NCBI GenBank assembly: GCA_030762935.1
Contig: CM060900.1
Span: 373,568,632-373,632,631 of the forward strand
DNA length: 64,000 bases
Direction of reading: 5' to 3'
From: Hymenopus coronatus
Taxonomy: Eukaryota; Arthropoda; Insecta; Mantodea; Hymenopodidae
Both the position numbers and the translations under genes were made by a program. Below the pieces are notes generated by a model. It ran no database searches. It had not been told where the DNA came from and was given only the letters and a program-made list of their open reading frames with translations. Position 1 is the first letter of the stretch, and each line of letters starts with the position of its first letter. Positions 32,500 through 43,104 of this stretch are shown here, piece after piece.

Positions 32500-32850
32500 T
32501 CCTTTCGCGATTTACCCTCCTCGTATGGAGGACTTACACTCTCCTCAGGACGTACAACCCAGCGCCTGGGGTCAGGTGTCTGATGAGGAGCAGACGGACT
32601 CTAGATCGGAGAGAGTAGCCAGTATGGGTAATCAATCTGATGTCTGGTATGAGAATGAGAAGAAAGATGATATGAAATTATGTTGAATTAGATGAAAGGA
32701 AATGTGATTAGGCAGCAGGTGGTGGAATGAATGGCAGGTAAACCAGAGAACCTGGAAAAAATTCGCTCAGACGCCGCTTTGTCAACTACAAATCCGACCT
32801 GGGATCAATCTGGACGAATGGTCTTGCCTCGGCACCGCCAATTTTGTCGT
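32500..32850 (-). mobile_element. SINE-D (long SINE-B relative), copy 1
   Basis: The head end resembles SINE-B (AGGTCGGATTTGTAGTTGAC, AAAGCGGCG, the GGTTCTCTGGTTTACC block). The other end carries a distinct CTCCTCGTATGGAGGACTTA segment shared with 50500-50862. The B box is badly worn. An open frame at 32366-32686 merely crosses this element. Confidence 0.6.
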
Positions 32851-32851
32851 A

Positions 32852-32937
32852 TTCCACTGAACAATTCGAAGCCGAGTATGTTTTGAGGCCCAGAAAAGAA
32901 TTTTTAGAAAAAAAGGTTCAATAGTTTGTGTGTGTAA

Positions 32938-32988
<51 letters not shown>

Positions 32989-33405
32989 CAGCATAACTAA
33001 AAACGATAAATCTTTTAAAATTCAAAATTTGAATTTAAGTTGAGCATTTTCAAAGGTTGCGACACAAAGGTTTCACATTATAATCCCCGCACCGTAGATT
33101 ATCCTTTACATGTAGCATTTTTCCATTTTTTTTTTTATTTTGTCAAAAGATGGCCAACGATTTGGCTTAAAACGCCACAAGTTTTAAGATATTTTCATAA
33201 AATGAAACGGTATTCTGAATTTCTGGGAATAGCTGCTGAAGTCCTCTTCATTTTGAATGAGTTTGTATAACTGCTAAACCGTAAGAGAAAAGCAAAATCT
33301 TGCTACAGAAAATAATGTAGATCTTTTTAAGGCACACCATATGTCAAAATGTTTCGAGATAGCCCTTGCACTTTTATGCTTATTTTCTCAAATAAGAAGT
33401 CGTTA
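32852..33405 (+). repeat. Family R copy lacking both ends
   Basis: It runs from CGAAGCCGAGTATGTTTTG to the AAATAAGAAGTCG block. It contains an expanded (GT)n run at 32938-32986 in the element's usual GT-rich block. Confidence 0.8.
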
Positions 33406-33407
33406 TT

Positions 33408-33719
33408 ACTTTCTCTAGTGTGTATAGTAAATAGGGGAAGCATTTTAGTTCACCCAAAAATTCTATGTCGAAATTTCGCCGGAAATCAGTATCTCTGGAA
33501 AATGCTAAAATTAAATATCAAGTTTGGTATTTAAGCGAATTTACGTTTTTCAATTATGGTGTACACACACATACACGCACGCACACGGACCTTTTTCTTA
33601 AACTGCTGTTATTTTTTTCAAGGGTCCACAAAAACGTATTTCCGGTGCAATGTCAGAATCGAAATTTTTGCTGGAATGCAACAGCTTGCCTACCTACTAA
33701 GCACGTGGTAGAGGAAGTA
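33408..33719. repeat. Short family R derivative with inverted ends
   Basis: The first 80 bp (ACTTTCTCTAGTGTGTATAG ... TTTCGCCGGAAAT) is a family R 5' end in plus orientation. The rest is a family R 5' half in minus orientation ending GTGGTAGAGGAAGT. The unit thus has about 80-bp terminal inverted repeats and totals 312 bp, like a MITE or solo foldback form. Confidence 0.75.
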
Positions 33720-33827
33720 TAGATGTATTCTAAAGGGGTAACGCAATACTTCTGAGCATTCTCCCTCAAAAACCCTTTACACAGGAATCTGCCATTACTG
33801 TTTATTCTCTCAAACATGGCTCTGTCC

Positions 33828-34040
33828 ATTTTTTGTTAGTGTTTAACGCGCGCTTTTACTACTTGTGGCACCGCAGGCGATGACACTGATGATGCATGGA
33901 ATGAAGATGGAGTACCGGTGGAATGAGATAGTGGGGGAAACCGGAGAAAACCCGCACCTGCGCCGCTTTTACTACCACAAATCTCACATGCGGTCTAGAT
34001 GAGAGGCGAGAAGTTTAACCACTCAGCTACGGCGCGGCCG
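33828..34040 (-). mobile_element. SINE-B copy 2
   Basis: The minus strand has head CGCCGTAGCTGAGTGGTTAA (A box) and the usual body (CCGGTTTCCCCCAC, CACCGGTACTCC, GTGTCATCGCCTGCGG). A deletion removes the B-box region. It lies directly against the start of the family R copy at 34048. Confidence 0.85.
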
Positions 34041-34047
34041 CATTTTT

Positions 34048-34915
34048 ACTTTCTCTACTATGTATATTAAATAGGGAAAATATTGCATTCCACCTAAAAA
34101 CTCGATCTCGAGATTTCACTCGGAAGTATACCTACCGCTGAATGATATAAAAAGATGTTTAGAAAAATGTCCGTGCACGTATGTGTGTATACGCCCGCGT
34201 GCATCTCTGAACAGCACAACTCATAAACCTAACATCGGTTAAATACTAAATAAATTACAAACACGATATTTAAGTTGAGCATCTTCTAAGGATGCGACAT
34301 GAAGCTTTTTAAGAAAATCCCTCCATTCTAAAATACCCTTTACACGGAATATTTTTCGGACTTAGAATTTTTTCAAAAATGTCTAACGATTTTGGTTAAA
34401 TACCAGATGTTTAGGATACTTTTCTGACAAATGAATATGTATCTTATATTTTCTGGGAATAGCATCTGAAGACCTCTTCATTGTGAATGAGTTTTACATA
34501 ACTAGTAAACTGTAAGAGATAGACAAAATCTCGCTGCACAAAAAATGTAGGTCTTGTTAACATCCACCATTTTGTGAATTAAATGTTTTTACGAAGTTAA
34601 AAATTAGTGAGGATTTTTCATTGGTTTAACTTTTCCAAACCTTATACTTAGGGAAGTTGTTAATCTGCTCTGTTTACTGGTTATGTAAAGAGAACAAAAT
34701 TCAAAGCTATCACAAAACAACCAACTCTTAAAAGATTTGACTTAAGCCTGATATATTCCCATTTTACCTACAAGGAAATACTAACATAATACTAGCATTG
34801 CTACAAATATTTATTTCGATTAACATTAAGTTGATAGAAGAATACCCTTTGTAAAAATAGTTTGTTGAAGCTTAGGGAGAAGGTCATGTGAATGTATCAC
34901 ATCGGATTGTTAATA
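34048..34915 (+). repeat. Family R, full-length diverged copy
   Basis: It starts ACTTTCTCTACTATGTATA and ends GTCATGTGAATGTATCACATC. The middle palindrome is disrupted by an insertion (AAATACTAAATAAATTACAA). Confidence 0.9.
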
Positions 34916-34919
34916 AATG

Positions 34920-35480
34920 TTGTACTTCTGGGATATTGAAATGACAATAAGCTGTATATTCTGAAGTTTTCATAAATATCCGTAAACATCTATTTATTCT
35001 TATTGAATTTGTATAATTCGAAATTGTAAAATAAAGAGAATATCTTCCTATTTGGCTAAAATGTACCCTTCATGTGAAATAAAATTTGGTGTGCACTGTT
35101 AAACCATTTCCAAATTACTAATCGTTACTCATTTATTCATGATTATAGGGAGTCACCTCTTCTCATAGAGGTGATATATAGAGTTTCTCATAGAGTTTTC
35201 AAAATGTATGTAAAATAAAACTCAGTATCTCCATTTTATTTTAAATAATAGCCTGCAGTTTCAGCCTCTTGTGCTAAGTTTCTGTGCACCAGCAACTATA
35301 ATTAACACAAAGTATCTACTCAACAAAGTAACTGTTTCTAAGAGTAGTTTGTATAACAATAATTCTATGGCATGACAGCTCATTACGGGCTAATACCTAT
35401 CAGTCGACTTCGCCCATGGTAAAGATAAGCGTAATTCAACCGATATGAGGATGTGGCCAGTACCACGAGTCCTCCAGAGG
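34920..35480. other. Nothing recognised
   Basis: AT-rich DNA with a local inverted echo, CTCATAGAG, at 35164-35198; no gene or repeat family. Confidence 0.4.
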
Positions 35481-35486
35481 GAACGT

Positions 35487-35741
35487 TCACTTTTGTGATC
35501 CACAGATCACTACCAACCGCAGCTCCTCACATTCTTCATGAAGCTGAGCGGCATTGGTCTCATATATGACCCGAAGAATCTGCATCGTCCATGTGGGGAG
35601 GGCTCGAATATATGCGCGTTCCATGGCCGGAGGTTGAATAGCCACAAACCAATGCAAAGGAAGGGTTATCAGTAGTACAATAACTGTGATAATCACTGGT
35701 GATAGTAAAGAGAGTTGTGTGATTGCTACACTACTTACCAT
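35487..35741 (-). CDS. Candidate membrane-anchored ORF or exon, unknown
   Basis: An 84-codon minus-strand frame starts MVSSVAITQLSLLSP. A hydrophobic segment at residues 16-35 (VIITVIVLLITLPLHWFVAI) follows, then a soluble stretch with PPAMERAYIRALPTWTMQIL and HEECEELRL. The layout fits a signal anchor or leader. A donor-like GTAGTG follows the ELRL-coding bases, so the true exon could end near 35512. The initiator ATG is itself followed by GTAAGT, an ideal donor, which could instead mean a different exon structure. The segment is richer in GC than its surroundings and matches no repeat here. I do not recognise the family. Confidence 0.3.
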   Translation of the reverse strand: MVSSVAITQLSLLSPVIITVIVLLITLPLHWFVAIQPPAMERAYIRALPTWTMQILRVIYETNAAQLHEECEELRLVVICGSQK

Positions 35742-35759
35742 TGTTTTAATGGGAGTAGA

Positions 35760-36280
35760 GGTTAAGAGGTTTTTACGCTCCGTTTACACTAAATATGAAG
35801 CTTAAAGTTGGTTTTGTTTTCAGCCAAGTGCTAAAAGTTTTTTGTCATTCCCGCCTATAATTTTAGGAGGGCCAAACATGAACATGTTGATTGCTATTAT
35901 TTTCTTCACTTCTCAAGAATTAAATGGAGGAAACCAGACACTTAAAAATCCACATTTACAACGTCGAAGACAATTGGACTGGTATTTCTCTTTGTAGACT
36001 ATTTACAAACGTCCTGGCAGTACAACGGGAAATTGGCGACAGCTGTAATCATCGCTTTGTCGGAATCTGCAGTATCTCACCTGAAAATGTTTGTAAAAGT
36101 ACCATGTTTACACATCTGTCTGTTCCTAAAGTTTTATTTTTCTGTACTCATTCCTGTTATTATATTCCTCCTTCAATCCTGTTGCTTTCATACTTGTAAT
36201 TTCCTGCATCCAAGCATTTTTAGGTCTATTTCTTCCTGTTCTTCCAGGTGGACGCCATTCCTAAACTATCAAAACACACG
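35760..36280. other. Nothing recognised
   Basis: Two overlapping short frames at 35924-36302 have no motif. No repeat is evident. Confidence 0.4.
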
Positions 36281-36282
36281 GC

Positions 36283-36420
36283 AGCTCCGCGGTAGCACGT
36301 GATACTCGCATTTGGGAGCCCCACTGTTCAAACTCCACCAAGGCCATCCTCCCTGACTTGAGTTCTTTCTTTTAGATTTTCCTCAGTCTTCATAACTGGC
36401 AAGTGTCGGTGAAATACCCT
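36283..36420 (+). mobile_element. tRNA-like SINE fragment
   Basis: GCTCCGCGGTAGCACGTG (A-box-like) and CTGTTCAAACTCC (B-box-like) lie about 35 bp apart at 36284-36337. A short unrelated body follows. It is a single copy in this window, so the family is undefined. Confidence 0.4.
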
Positions 36421-36596
36421 TAACTTTTTTTTAAACTCCTTTCGCAAATATTACCTACTTAATTAAATGTATCATCAGTTTCCACCGTCTGTGCTGCTGT
36501 GTGGAATAAGAACGGGCGTTGAATATTAATAAAAGGATTCCAAAACTATTTGTGAGGTATTATTTCCTCTGGCATTCTGCTGATGTGTGCATACCG

Positions 36597-36599
<3 letters not shown>

Positions 36600-36676
<77 letters not shown>

Positions 36677-36742
36677 CATCATCATCATCATCATCATCAA
36701 TATCAGAAGAAGAAGAAGAAGAAGAAAAAGAAGAAGAAGAAT
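36600..36742. repeat. Compound (TTA)n-(TCA)n-(GAA)n microsatellite
   Basis: About 25 TTA units (36600-36675) pass into about eight TCA units (36676-36699) and then GAA/GAAAAA units to about 36742. All long frames here are translation artefacts of the repeat. Confidence 0.98.
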
Positions 36743-37094
36743 GGGAGCAGTAACCAAGTGTTACCATTAGGTTCTTGAGTTCTAACGTCAAAATGGCACC
36801 AAACAAAATCATGTTCGCGATTTTATTTCCATCAGAATTTTGTATCTGAAAATATTACTGAACGAAAGTACCGATATTTTGAAGGAAGCTTTGTGAAAAC
36901 CAAAGGTAAGGGTTCTAAAAAGTAAATGAAATAATCAACAAGCGGATGGCTAGGTTAGTAACGTCTGGACTTTACTTTCGGGAGGTACTGTGTACACGCA
37001 CCAACGTGATCGACCATCCGTTCTCAGCGTTTTTACTAGTTAACGTGATCAGCAATCGAATGCTAGGATGGATTCATAGGTACCACGAATTTTC

Positions 37095-37410
37095 CTGTAC
37101 ATCATTCCCCATTAGGTGTCCTCCGTGGTATTAAGAGTTACATACTAGCCTCTCGTTCTCAAAGTCGCGTGTTCAAACCCGGTGGAGGGCGATGAAATAT
37201 TTTTGGACGTAAACATCCTTAACATAGCTTCCCTCGGATGGGAAGTAATGTCGTTCGTATCGTGTCGTAGATTTATGGCACGTAAAAGAACTTAAAGCCT
37301 GATAAAGGGTACTCTGAGAAAAAATAGGCTATCTTTCACCCCAATATAAAATGGGACGCTGAGAGCCACAGCAGTTAAAGAGTGTCCATGAATAAAGCTC
37401 AATTCCCTAT
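37095..37410 (+). mobile_element. SINE-C copy 3
   Basis: The tRNA-like head has AAGTCGCGTGTTCAAACCCG (B box). The body has TTCCCTCGGATGGGAAG, GTCGTAGATTTATGGCACG, AAAGCCTGATAAAG and ACCCCAATATAAAATGGGA, ending ATGAATAAAGCTC. It is the most complete 3' end of the three copies. Confidence 0.82.
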
Positions 37411-37827
37411 TCATATCAGAGTTGCAGACGCGCTGCGTGGTGGTTTACTTCATAGCGGTGGATGTAGTTGATAGAATGTTTCCGAGCCTTTTTACCAGGA
37501 CAGGCGACATGGAAAAGAGATCTGGGGATACAGAGAGACCCCGCTGCAGTGTGCCTGCCATCATCAGATTTGGCCTAACGTCTTTCTCCTAGAAGTTCAG
37601 TAGGCACAATAAACCTAGACTTGGCCACAGTGCTAAGGGCTCTGATAACCCAGCAGTTGAGTGCCCTTAAACCCCAATCATCATCACAACACCATAGTGC
37701 TAACATTTTCTCTGTCCATATTCCGGTCCCTATTGAAGTAATCTTCAAAATCCATGACGTTTCACTATTGCCATGTAGGTACTATAGATTGTAATCAAAA
37801 CAAAGTCCATCTTTCAGGTAAATCAAA
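37411..37827. other. Nothing firmly recognised
   Basis: Moderately GC-rich sequence with CCCAGCAGTTGAGTGCCCTT, followed by an ATCATCATCAC tail at about 37676-37688, which might be the 3' end of an old retroelement. There is not enough to assign. Confidence 0.3.
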
Positions 37828-37836
37828 TAAGGCACG

Positions 37837-38079
37837 AGCTGCCTACGTGGTCGAGCGGTCAGCGAGCTGACTTCTCACCCGGAGGTCCCAGGTTCGATTA
37901 CCGGCCGGGGCGGGAAATGTTTCTTTAACCAGAATTATTCCCTATCCCCCGCAGAGTCTGGAAGTATGTATGTGAGAGCAAACCCAACGTAAAGAACCTA
38001 CAGACAACGAGTTGTTTCTAGTACAAAGCCCTCGATATGACCTTAGATGTTAAAGGGGACTATGTAAATGGAACAAAAC
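37837..38079 (+). mobile_element. SINE-E with 9-bp target-site duplication
   Basis: The tRNA-like head has TACGTGGTCGAGCGGTCAGC (A box, class II) and CCCAGGTTCGATTACCGG (B box). A body with CCCCGCAGAGTCTGGAAGTA ends TGGAACAAAAC. TAAGGCACG flanks it at 37828-37836 and 38080-38088. It is a single copy in the window. Confidence 0.75.
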
Positions 38080-38261
38080 TAAGGCACGCTTTTTATTACG
38101 ATTTGTTAAATCGTATTTTCGCTGTCTTTAAATGTAGAATTGATTGAATAAAAGCCCACGCATTCATTTCGGATGAAAGGGAGGTATCAGTCATCTAAGA
38201 GTTAGTAATTTTATTACTCGGCATTCTGTTTTTACCTCTCCCTACTTAAGCGAGCCCACAT

Positions 38262-38470
38262 GGGTACTGTGGTGGTAGCGTGTCTGCTTCACATTCATGA
38301 GGTCGTAAGTTCGAATTACGCTTAGGGTGAGTTACCCGGATAAGGTTTTGCCGGTCCCCATGGCCACGCTCGCCAAGGCGTCTTGCTTTGGTGCTTCGTA
38401 GCGCAGGGGATCGTGGGTTCGAGTCCCGCCTTAGGCTTGGGAGTTATATGCTTGTGTATATGTGTGTAAA
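38262..38470 (+). mobile_element. SINE with two tRNA-like units
   Basis: The first unit: GGTGGTAGCGTGTCTGC (A box) and GTAAGTTCGAATTACGC (B box) at 38270-38330. The second: GTGCTTCGTAGCGCAGGGG and GTGGGTTCGAGTCCCGCC at 38390-38430. Two B boxes about 100 bp apart suggest a dimeric or composite SINE. Duplication not found. Confidence 0.5.
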
Positions 38471-38769
38471 AGAAGAAAACAGAAATTCAGTAATCATACA
38501 GAAGGAAAAAAAAAAAAAGCGAACACTTATCAAAACACATACCTCCTTCCTAGTACGTACCAGTTAGCTGCAGTTGGAACCTCTTGCACTCTAGACATGG
38601 CTGTACACCATTAGGGATGTTTAAGTACTGCTCTGTAACACCTGCGAGTAAAGAGGGAAATTCTGCCAACTAAGTTGATTAGACCTTTTGTTCCGTGCAA
38701 GGGGAAAATACATATACTATTTTAGTGTAACACCACTGACTTTTTTTCGGTACGATTTTGAGCTATTTT

Positions 38770-39664
38770 ACTTTCTCTAGCCCGTGTGTACAATGTACAT
38801 AGTGGATAGAGAAGGTATTGTATTCTACCCAAGGTTTCGATGTCGAGATTTCACCGGAAATGTATGTTTTGATGCCCCGAGTCCGAAAAAAGCATTTTTC
38901 GAAAACTGTCTGTGTATGTGTGTGTCTGTGGACAGCATAGCTCAAAAACATTAAATACAAAACTTGGTATTTAAGTTTCTCTTCCAAGGATGCGATACGA
39001 AGATTTTCAAGAAAATCCTCCCCACCCCAAACTACCTTTTACATGGAACTTTTTTTTTTGTTTTTCTCAAAAATGGCTCTAACAATTTTGATTAAACTAC
39101 CGTATATTAAAGTTATTCATAAAACAAATAAAGTGTAGGTATATTTTGAATTTTCTGGGAATAGCCTCTGAAGAGCACATTATTCTAGTTAATTTTTTGC
39201 ATAATTTTGCATAACGGTTAAACCGTAACAGATAGAAAAAATACTTACTGCACACAAAATGTAGATCTCGTTAAAGCACACAATTTATATCATATGCAAT
39301 TTTTGTTGTATAGTTGACAGTTTTCTACATATTCCTTGTTATTGGTTTCAATTTTAAAATACTTATACTTTTCTCAGACAGGACATTTCCCTTTTTCTTT
39401 TGTTCTACTTCTGGCCAAGGATACAAGCCAATTTGAATGACAATCGCAAAACGATAGCTTTTAAAACATTTGACTACTACTTTATCATAACGCATTCCTT
39501 TAGTTCCCGTCTACTTATAAGGAACTATAGGTATGTAATAAGTACATTCTGAAAATTTTTATCTTGATTAGCATGTCGTAGTGGAGAAAAATCAACATTT
39601 TGTAAGAAAAGCTGTTTGTGTAACAGTTAGAGAAAGTCATGAGAATGGAACACATCAATTTTTT
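38770..39664 (+). repeat. Family R, full-length reference copy
   Basis: A complete copy, 895 bp. The 5' hairpin has arms ACTTTCTCTA (38770-38779) and TAGAGAAGGT (38807-38816) around TGTACAATGTACA (38787-38799). All blocks follow in order, with the tail TTAGAGAAAGTCATGAGAAT and GGAACACATC. The terminal AGAGAAAGT at the 3' end is complementary to the 5' ACTTTCTCT. Confidence 0.95.
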
Positions 39665-39699
39665 TCAAATGTTCATGAGTAGGTCAACTCTTTAGCGCG

Positions 39700-40340
39700 G
39701 TGTTACTCTCCATTTGCACTCTTTCGTCAGCCAGACATTAATATTACTTCTTTATTTGCACTTACCAATTCTCTTCTTCTGAAGTAGGAAAACTCCACGA
39801 TTTCGTCTTGTAAAATGTCCTGTTCCTCCATATACCCCACTGAAAGGCTTATCAATATAAATATTTTATACAACCTATTAGCCTGGAGAGGATGTCTCTT
39901 CCTATCCACTTGTTCGCTGTGCTTTCTCACAGACACTCTGTATACGCTGTCAAGCTGAGTACTAATGCTAACTTTACCAAGCTTTCAGTGTTTAATGTTC
40001 GTATTTTTGTGCGAGTGGCAGTTTTCGTGCTTCTTTATTTTCTCGGACAAATGTGCGAGATCAACACCCGAAGTAGTCGACGAGGTAACTTCCGGGCTGA
40101 AAATGAAAAATGAAAAACGATACAGTGCACTTCTTACGTTGCACCCAGTATGCTTATTGAACACTTCTTTTTTTAATGTTCCCTTGTAGTCGCACTTATT
40201 ATATTTCGTCAATCTCTCAACAAATGTTCTGGGAGGCCCTAGTTCCTTTGTAGCTAACTTATCTGATAATTTAGTCTTCTGCTGGCACTTAAAATATGGA
40301 ATTCACGTCGACATTGAACCTGAACAATAGATCACTATTT
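39700..40340 (-). pseudogene. ZMYM1-like hAT transposase N-terminal region
   Basis: The minus strand has TTF-finger-proximal text SGVDLAHLSEKIKKHENC and HSHKN (about 39990-40075), then SVRKHSEQVDRKRHPL (39890-39936) in another frame. This order (DLxHLxEKxKKHExSxxH, then a KHxExVxxxRHxL block) is typical of ZMYM1/TTF-type hAT proteins. It is related to the fragment at 49940-50280. Frame changes and stops kill it; the catalytic region is missing. Confidence 0.65.
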
Positions 40341-40344
40341 CGTA

Positions 40345-41480
40345 TTGCGAGGATCATCCCTACAGGTAAGCACTTACCATCAATCTGCTGTTTATGGAAG
40401 TGCTCGAGTGATATCAAAAAGCAGCATGCAATGCTTGCCAATATTGTCACTTGACCATGGGTAAAAGAAAGTCTACTAAATAGGCGCAGTTGCTGTTCAA
40501 AATAGGAATCCGAACATTGATAATACGCAAAACATAATATATAAATATAGTAAATACGTCCAGAAACTCACAATACATTATGTAAAATAGGTTTTTCTAT
40601 AGGTATATAACATATACTAACATCAGATCTAAATTTCACTGTACCTACAGTTTGAGAATTGGCATAACTGCTCAGTATGCGACCATCTGGCAGGATTTAT
40701 GCCAAAATGAAAACTGTACGGGGGTTCCCACATTCTGGAACTTTGCAGCTGACACGAATGAAACCTCTGCTGCAGTGTGCTTCCATCTAGTGGCATTGAC
40801 GTGACTTTGTAGTTGAGATATGTATGATAAAGGTGTGTACGTCTTCAGCTGTGCACAAATTATATATTTTACCAATAAAACCAGACTGCTGTTTTATGAT
40901 ATGGTATTTTACATAAGGAATTACGTCATACCAGTTGCGCATACGCAAAAGCTTCTTAAAACGTGCAGTGACATATGCTAGGGGGCGATGTTGCCACGTC
41001 TGTTCGAGTTGAGAGGTGGGTTCAAACGCCGTAGATTTTAAATTACCGTTTATATATTACATTTAATAGAATTGAAAGAAAAAATCCACCAGATGTCAAA
41101 AGCTAGCGTAATCACGTGCTCTTATGCTTTTACACAGCAGCCGCCTCTGCCAACGATAGTAAAATCGCACCACTCTCTGAAGTTTTCATTGTTTAGTTTT
41201 TTTAATTGTATTCTTTTTCTGAAAGAGGTGCACAATTTGACCAGCAATAATAGGCTTAGTTTACATTTTTTAAGTCAAGAGGATAAACTCTCCAGCACAA
41301 ATTACTTTCAGAAGTCTGAATGAAAGCTGCCTAGCGCTCAATATTAAATGCAGTAATTGTTTGTCAAAGAACCTGCGTAGATTTATGCAATAAAACAAAT
41401 AGATTTATTGAAAACATTTATATAATGTGAACTTTGAAACGTAGAAACTAAACTATGATTTTAGCGGTGGAATAAAAAAA
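40345..41480. other. Nothing firmly recognised
   Basis: No coding signal. TTCCATCTAGTGGCA at 40781-40795 (minus: TGCCACTAGATGGAA) resembles a CTCF-type core. An 83-codon frame at 41072-41323 has no motif. Confidence 0.35.
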
Positions 41481-41489
41481 ACAAAAAAA

Positions 41490-41590
41490 AACGTTTTTCT
41501 TGCTAGGATTCGAACAGCTGTACTTTTGTTTTGTCTATGTAGGCACCATGTCATTTTAACCACTTAAGTTACTGTGTGACCTCACGCTGT
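41490..41590 (-). mobile_element. tRNA-like SINE head, degenerate
   Basis: The minus strand reads CAGTAACTTAAGTGGTTAAA (A-box region) and an AGCTGTTCGAATCCTAGC B box. Confidence 0.45.
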
Positions 41591-42411
41591 TGTGCTTCGC
41601 TGGGGCGTTCTCTGTAGGGATGCTGCAGGTCAACACATTGAACAGTTCCTCTGGCAACCTGTCGTATTTTGTGCTTCGGATATTGTATTATTTCTCAAAG
41701 TCTCTTTTTATTTGCCTTTCATGCAGAGATAAAAGGTAGAATTCACTTTCCTTTCCAGTGCATAGCTATTAATTAATTTTAGTAGGAACTAGTTTTATTA
41801 TGGAGATAGTTTTGTGTTTCATTTGAAGTTCATTTGACACTATATTGTTTCGTAAACTGTGAACTATGCCTATAGTGTGTATACGTATACAATGCATCAC
41901 TGTATTTAGAACTTCCTTCGAGATGTACGGAGAACTGTACCCTTTCAGGTGCTTAATTCAATTGTTATTGAAACATTCTCCGTTGCACCTACATGTTAAT
42001 CATACATTACACTTATTTTGCCAGGACGTATCAATCATGTTGAATAACCCAGAAAAATATGAATGACCCACAGAATTCAAACAAATGCGATTAACATAAA
42101 AATAAAGGCACCTACAGAAACTTGAATCTCTAACTCCCTCAACATTTTAACTCGATGCCCTCAGGCTAACTATAGCGCTAAACAATGCCCCTACCTCTAC
42201 GAAATTCCAGTGTTCAGGTCACGGTCCGGGGAGGTTTGATCAGTGGCGTGCTAACCCTCAAAACACTTTATGCTGTAGCAAACAATTTAGAACCCATATA
42301 CTATAGGCTCCCTATCTTTAACTTGGATCCCTCTATAATTCTATCAATTTGAGCTGTTGAATTCTGGTACACCCTGTGCGTATCTGTGTTTGTGTGTTTA
42401 TACATATATAA
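41591..42411. other. Nothing firmly recognised
   Basis: A possible further tRNA-like head lies on the minus strand at about 42110-42185, with GAGATTCAAGTTTC as a B box and GCGCTATAGTTAGCC as an A box. Otherwise no feature. Confidence 0.3.
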
Positions 42412-42833
42412 ATTGTGTTTTAACGAGCTCTATATTTTTGTACAGTTTTTGTCTATCTCTAATAGTTTATCAGCTATGTAAAAGTCATTCAGAATGAATA
42501 GGACTTCAAATAGAGCCATTTTTGAGAAAATCAACATTTTCGAGAAAAAAAATCCATTAAAGGGTGGTTTGGGGTGGGGAATTTTGTTGAAAAGCTTCGT
42601 GTTGCATTCTTATGGGATAATAAACTTGAATACCAAGTGTGGTATTTAACTACTTTTCGTTTTTGAGCTATGCTATACACGCAGGCAGATACTATTTTTT
42701 TAAAAATGCTATTTTTGAATTCAGGGGTCTTAAAACATATATTTCCGGCGAAATCTCGGTATCCAACTTATTGAGTGGAATACAATAATTTCTCTACCTA
42801 CTATGTATGTTGTACAACTGCGCTAGAGAAAGT
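42412..42833 (-). repeat. Family R, 5' half
   Basis: Minus orientation, from the TGTGTTTTAACGAGCTCTA block to the 5' terminus CTAGAGAAAGT. The TCAAAAATGG/GATTTT part is retained. Confidence 0.88.
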
Positions 42834-43104
42834 AAAATTTATCATCTCTGAACTCTTGAAGGAAGGACTGAGCCGGAAGAGGAAGTATTTTTCTTGGGCA
42901 CTGAATGAAAGAAAGCTGCTTGCTGAAGAACGCTCTAGTAGAAACGATGAATGAGAAGAATGTTCCGGCAAAAGAAGATAAAAAGTATAAGTGTAAACCC
43001 TTGGGTTTGCGGTGAAATTTTGCCCAATGATGAGAACTATGATTTAATGATTCGTAGTGTTAAAACTGTACCTAAATAATTTTTGTAAATATATATATAT
43101 ATTT

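Noticed and set aside
32366..32686. 106-codon plus-strand frame
   Set aside because: It crosses a SINE-D boundary and has no domain.
36519..36812. Four overlapping long frames (poly-Ile, poly-Asn, poly-Tyr, poly-Lys)
   Set aside because: They are all translations of the compound microsatellite at 36600-36742.
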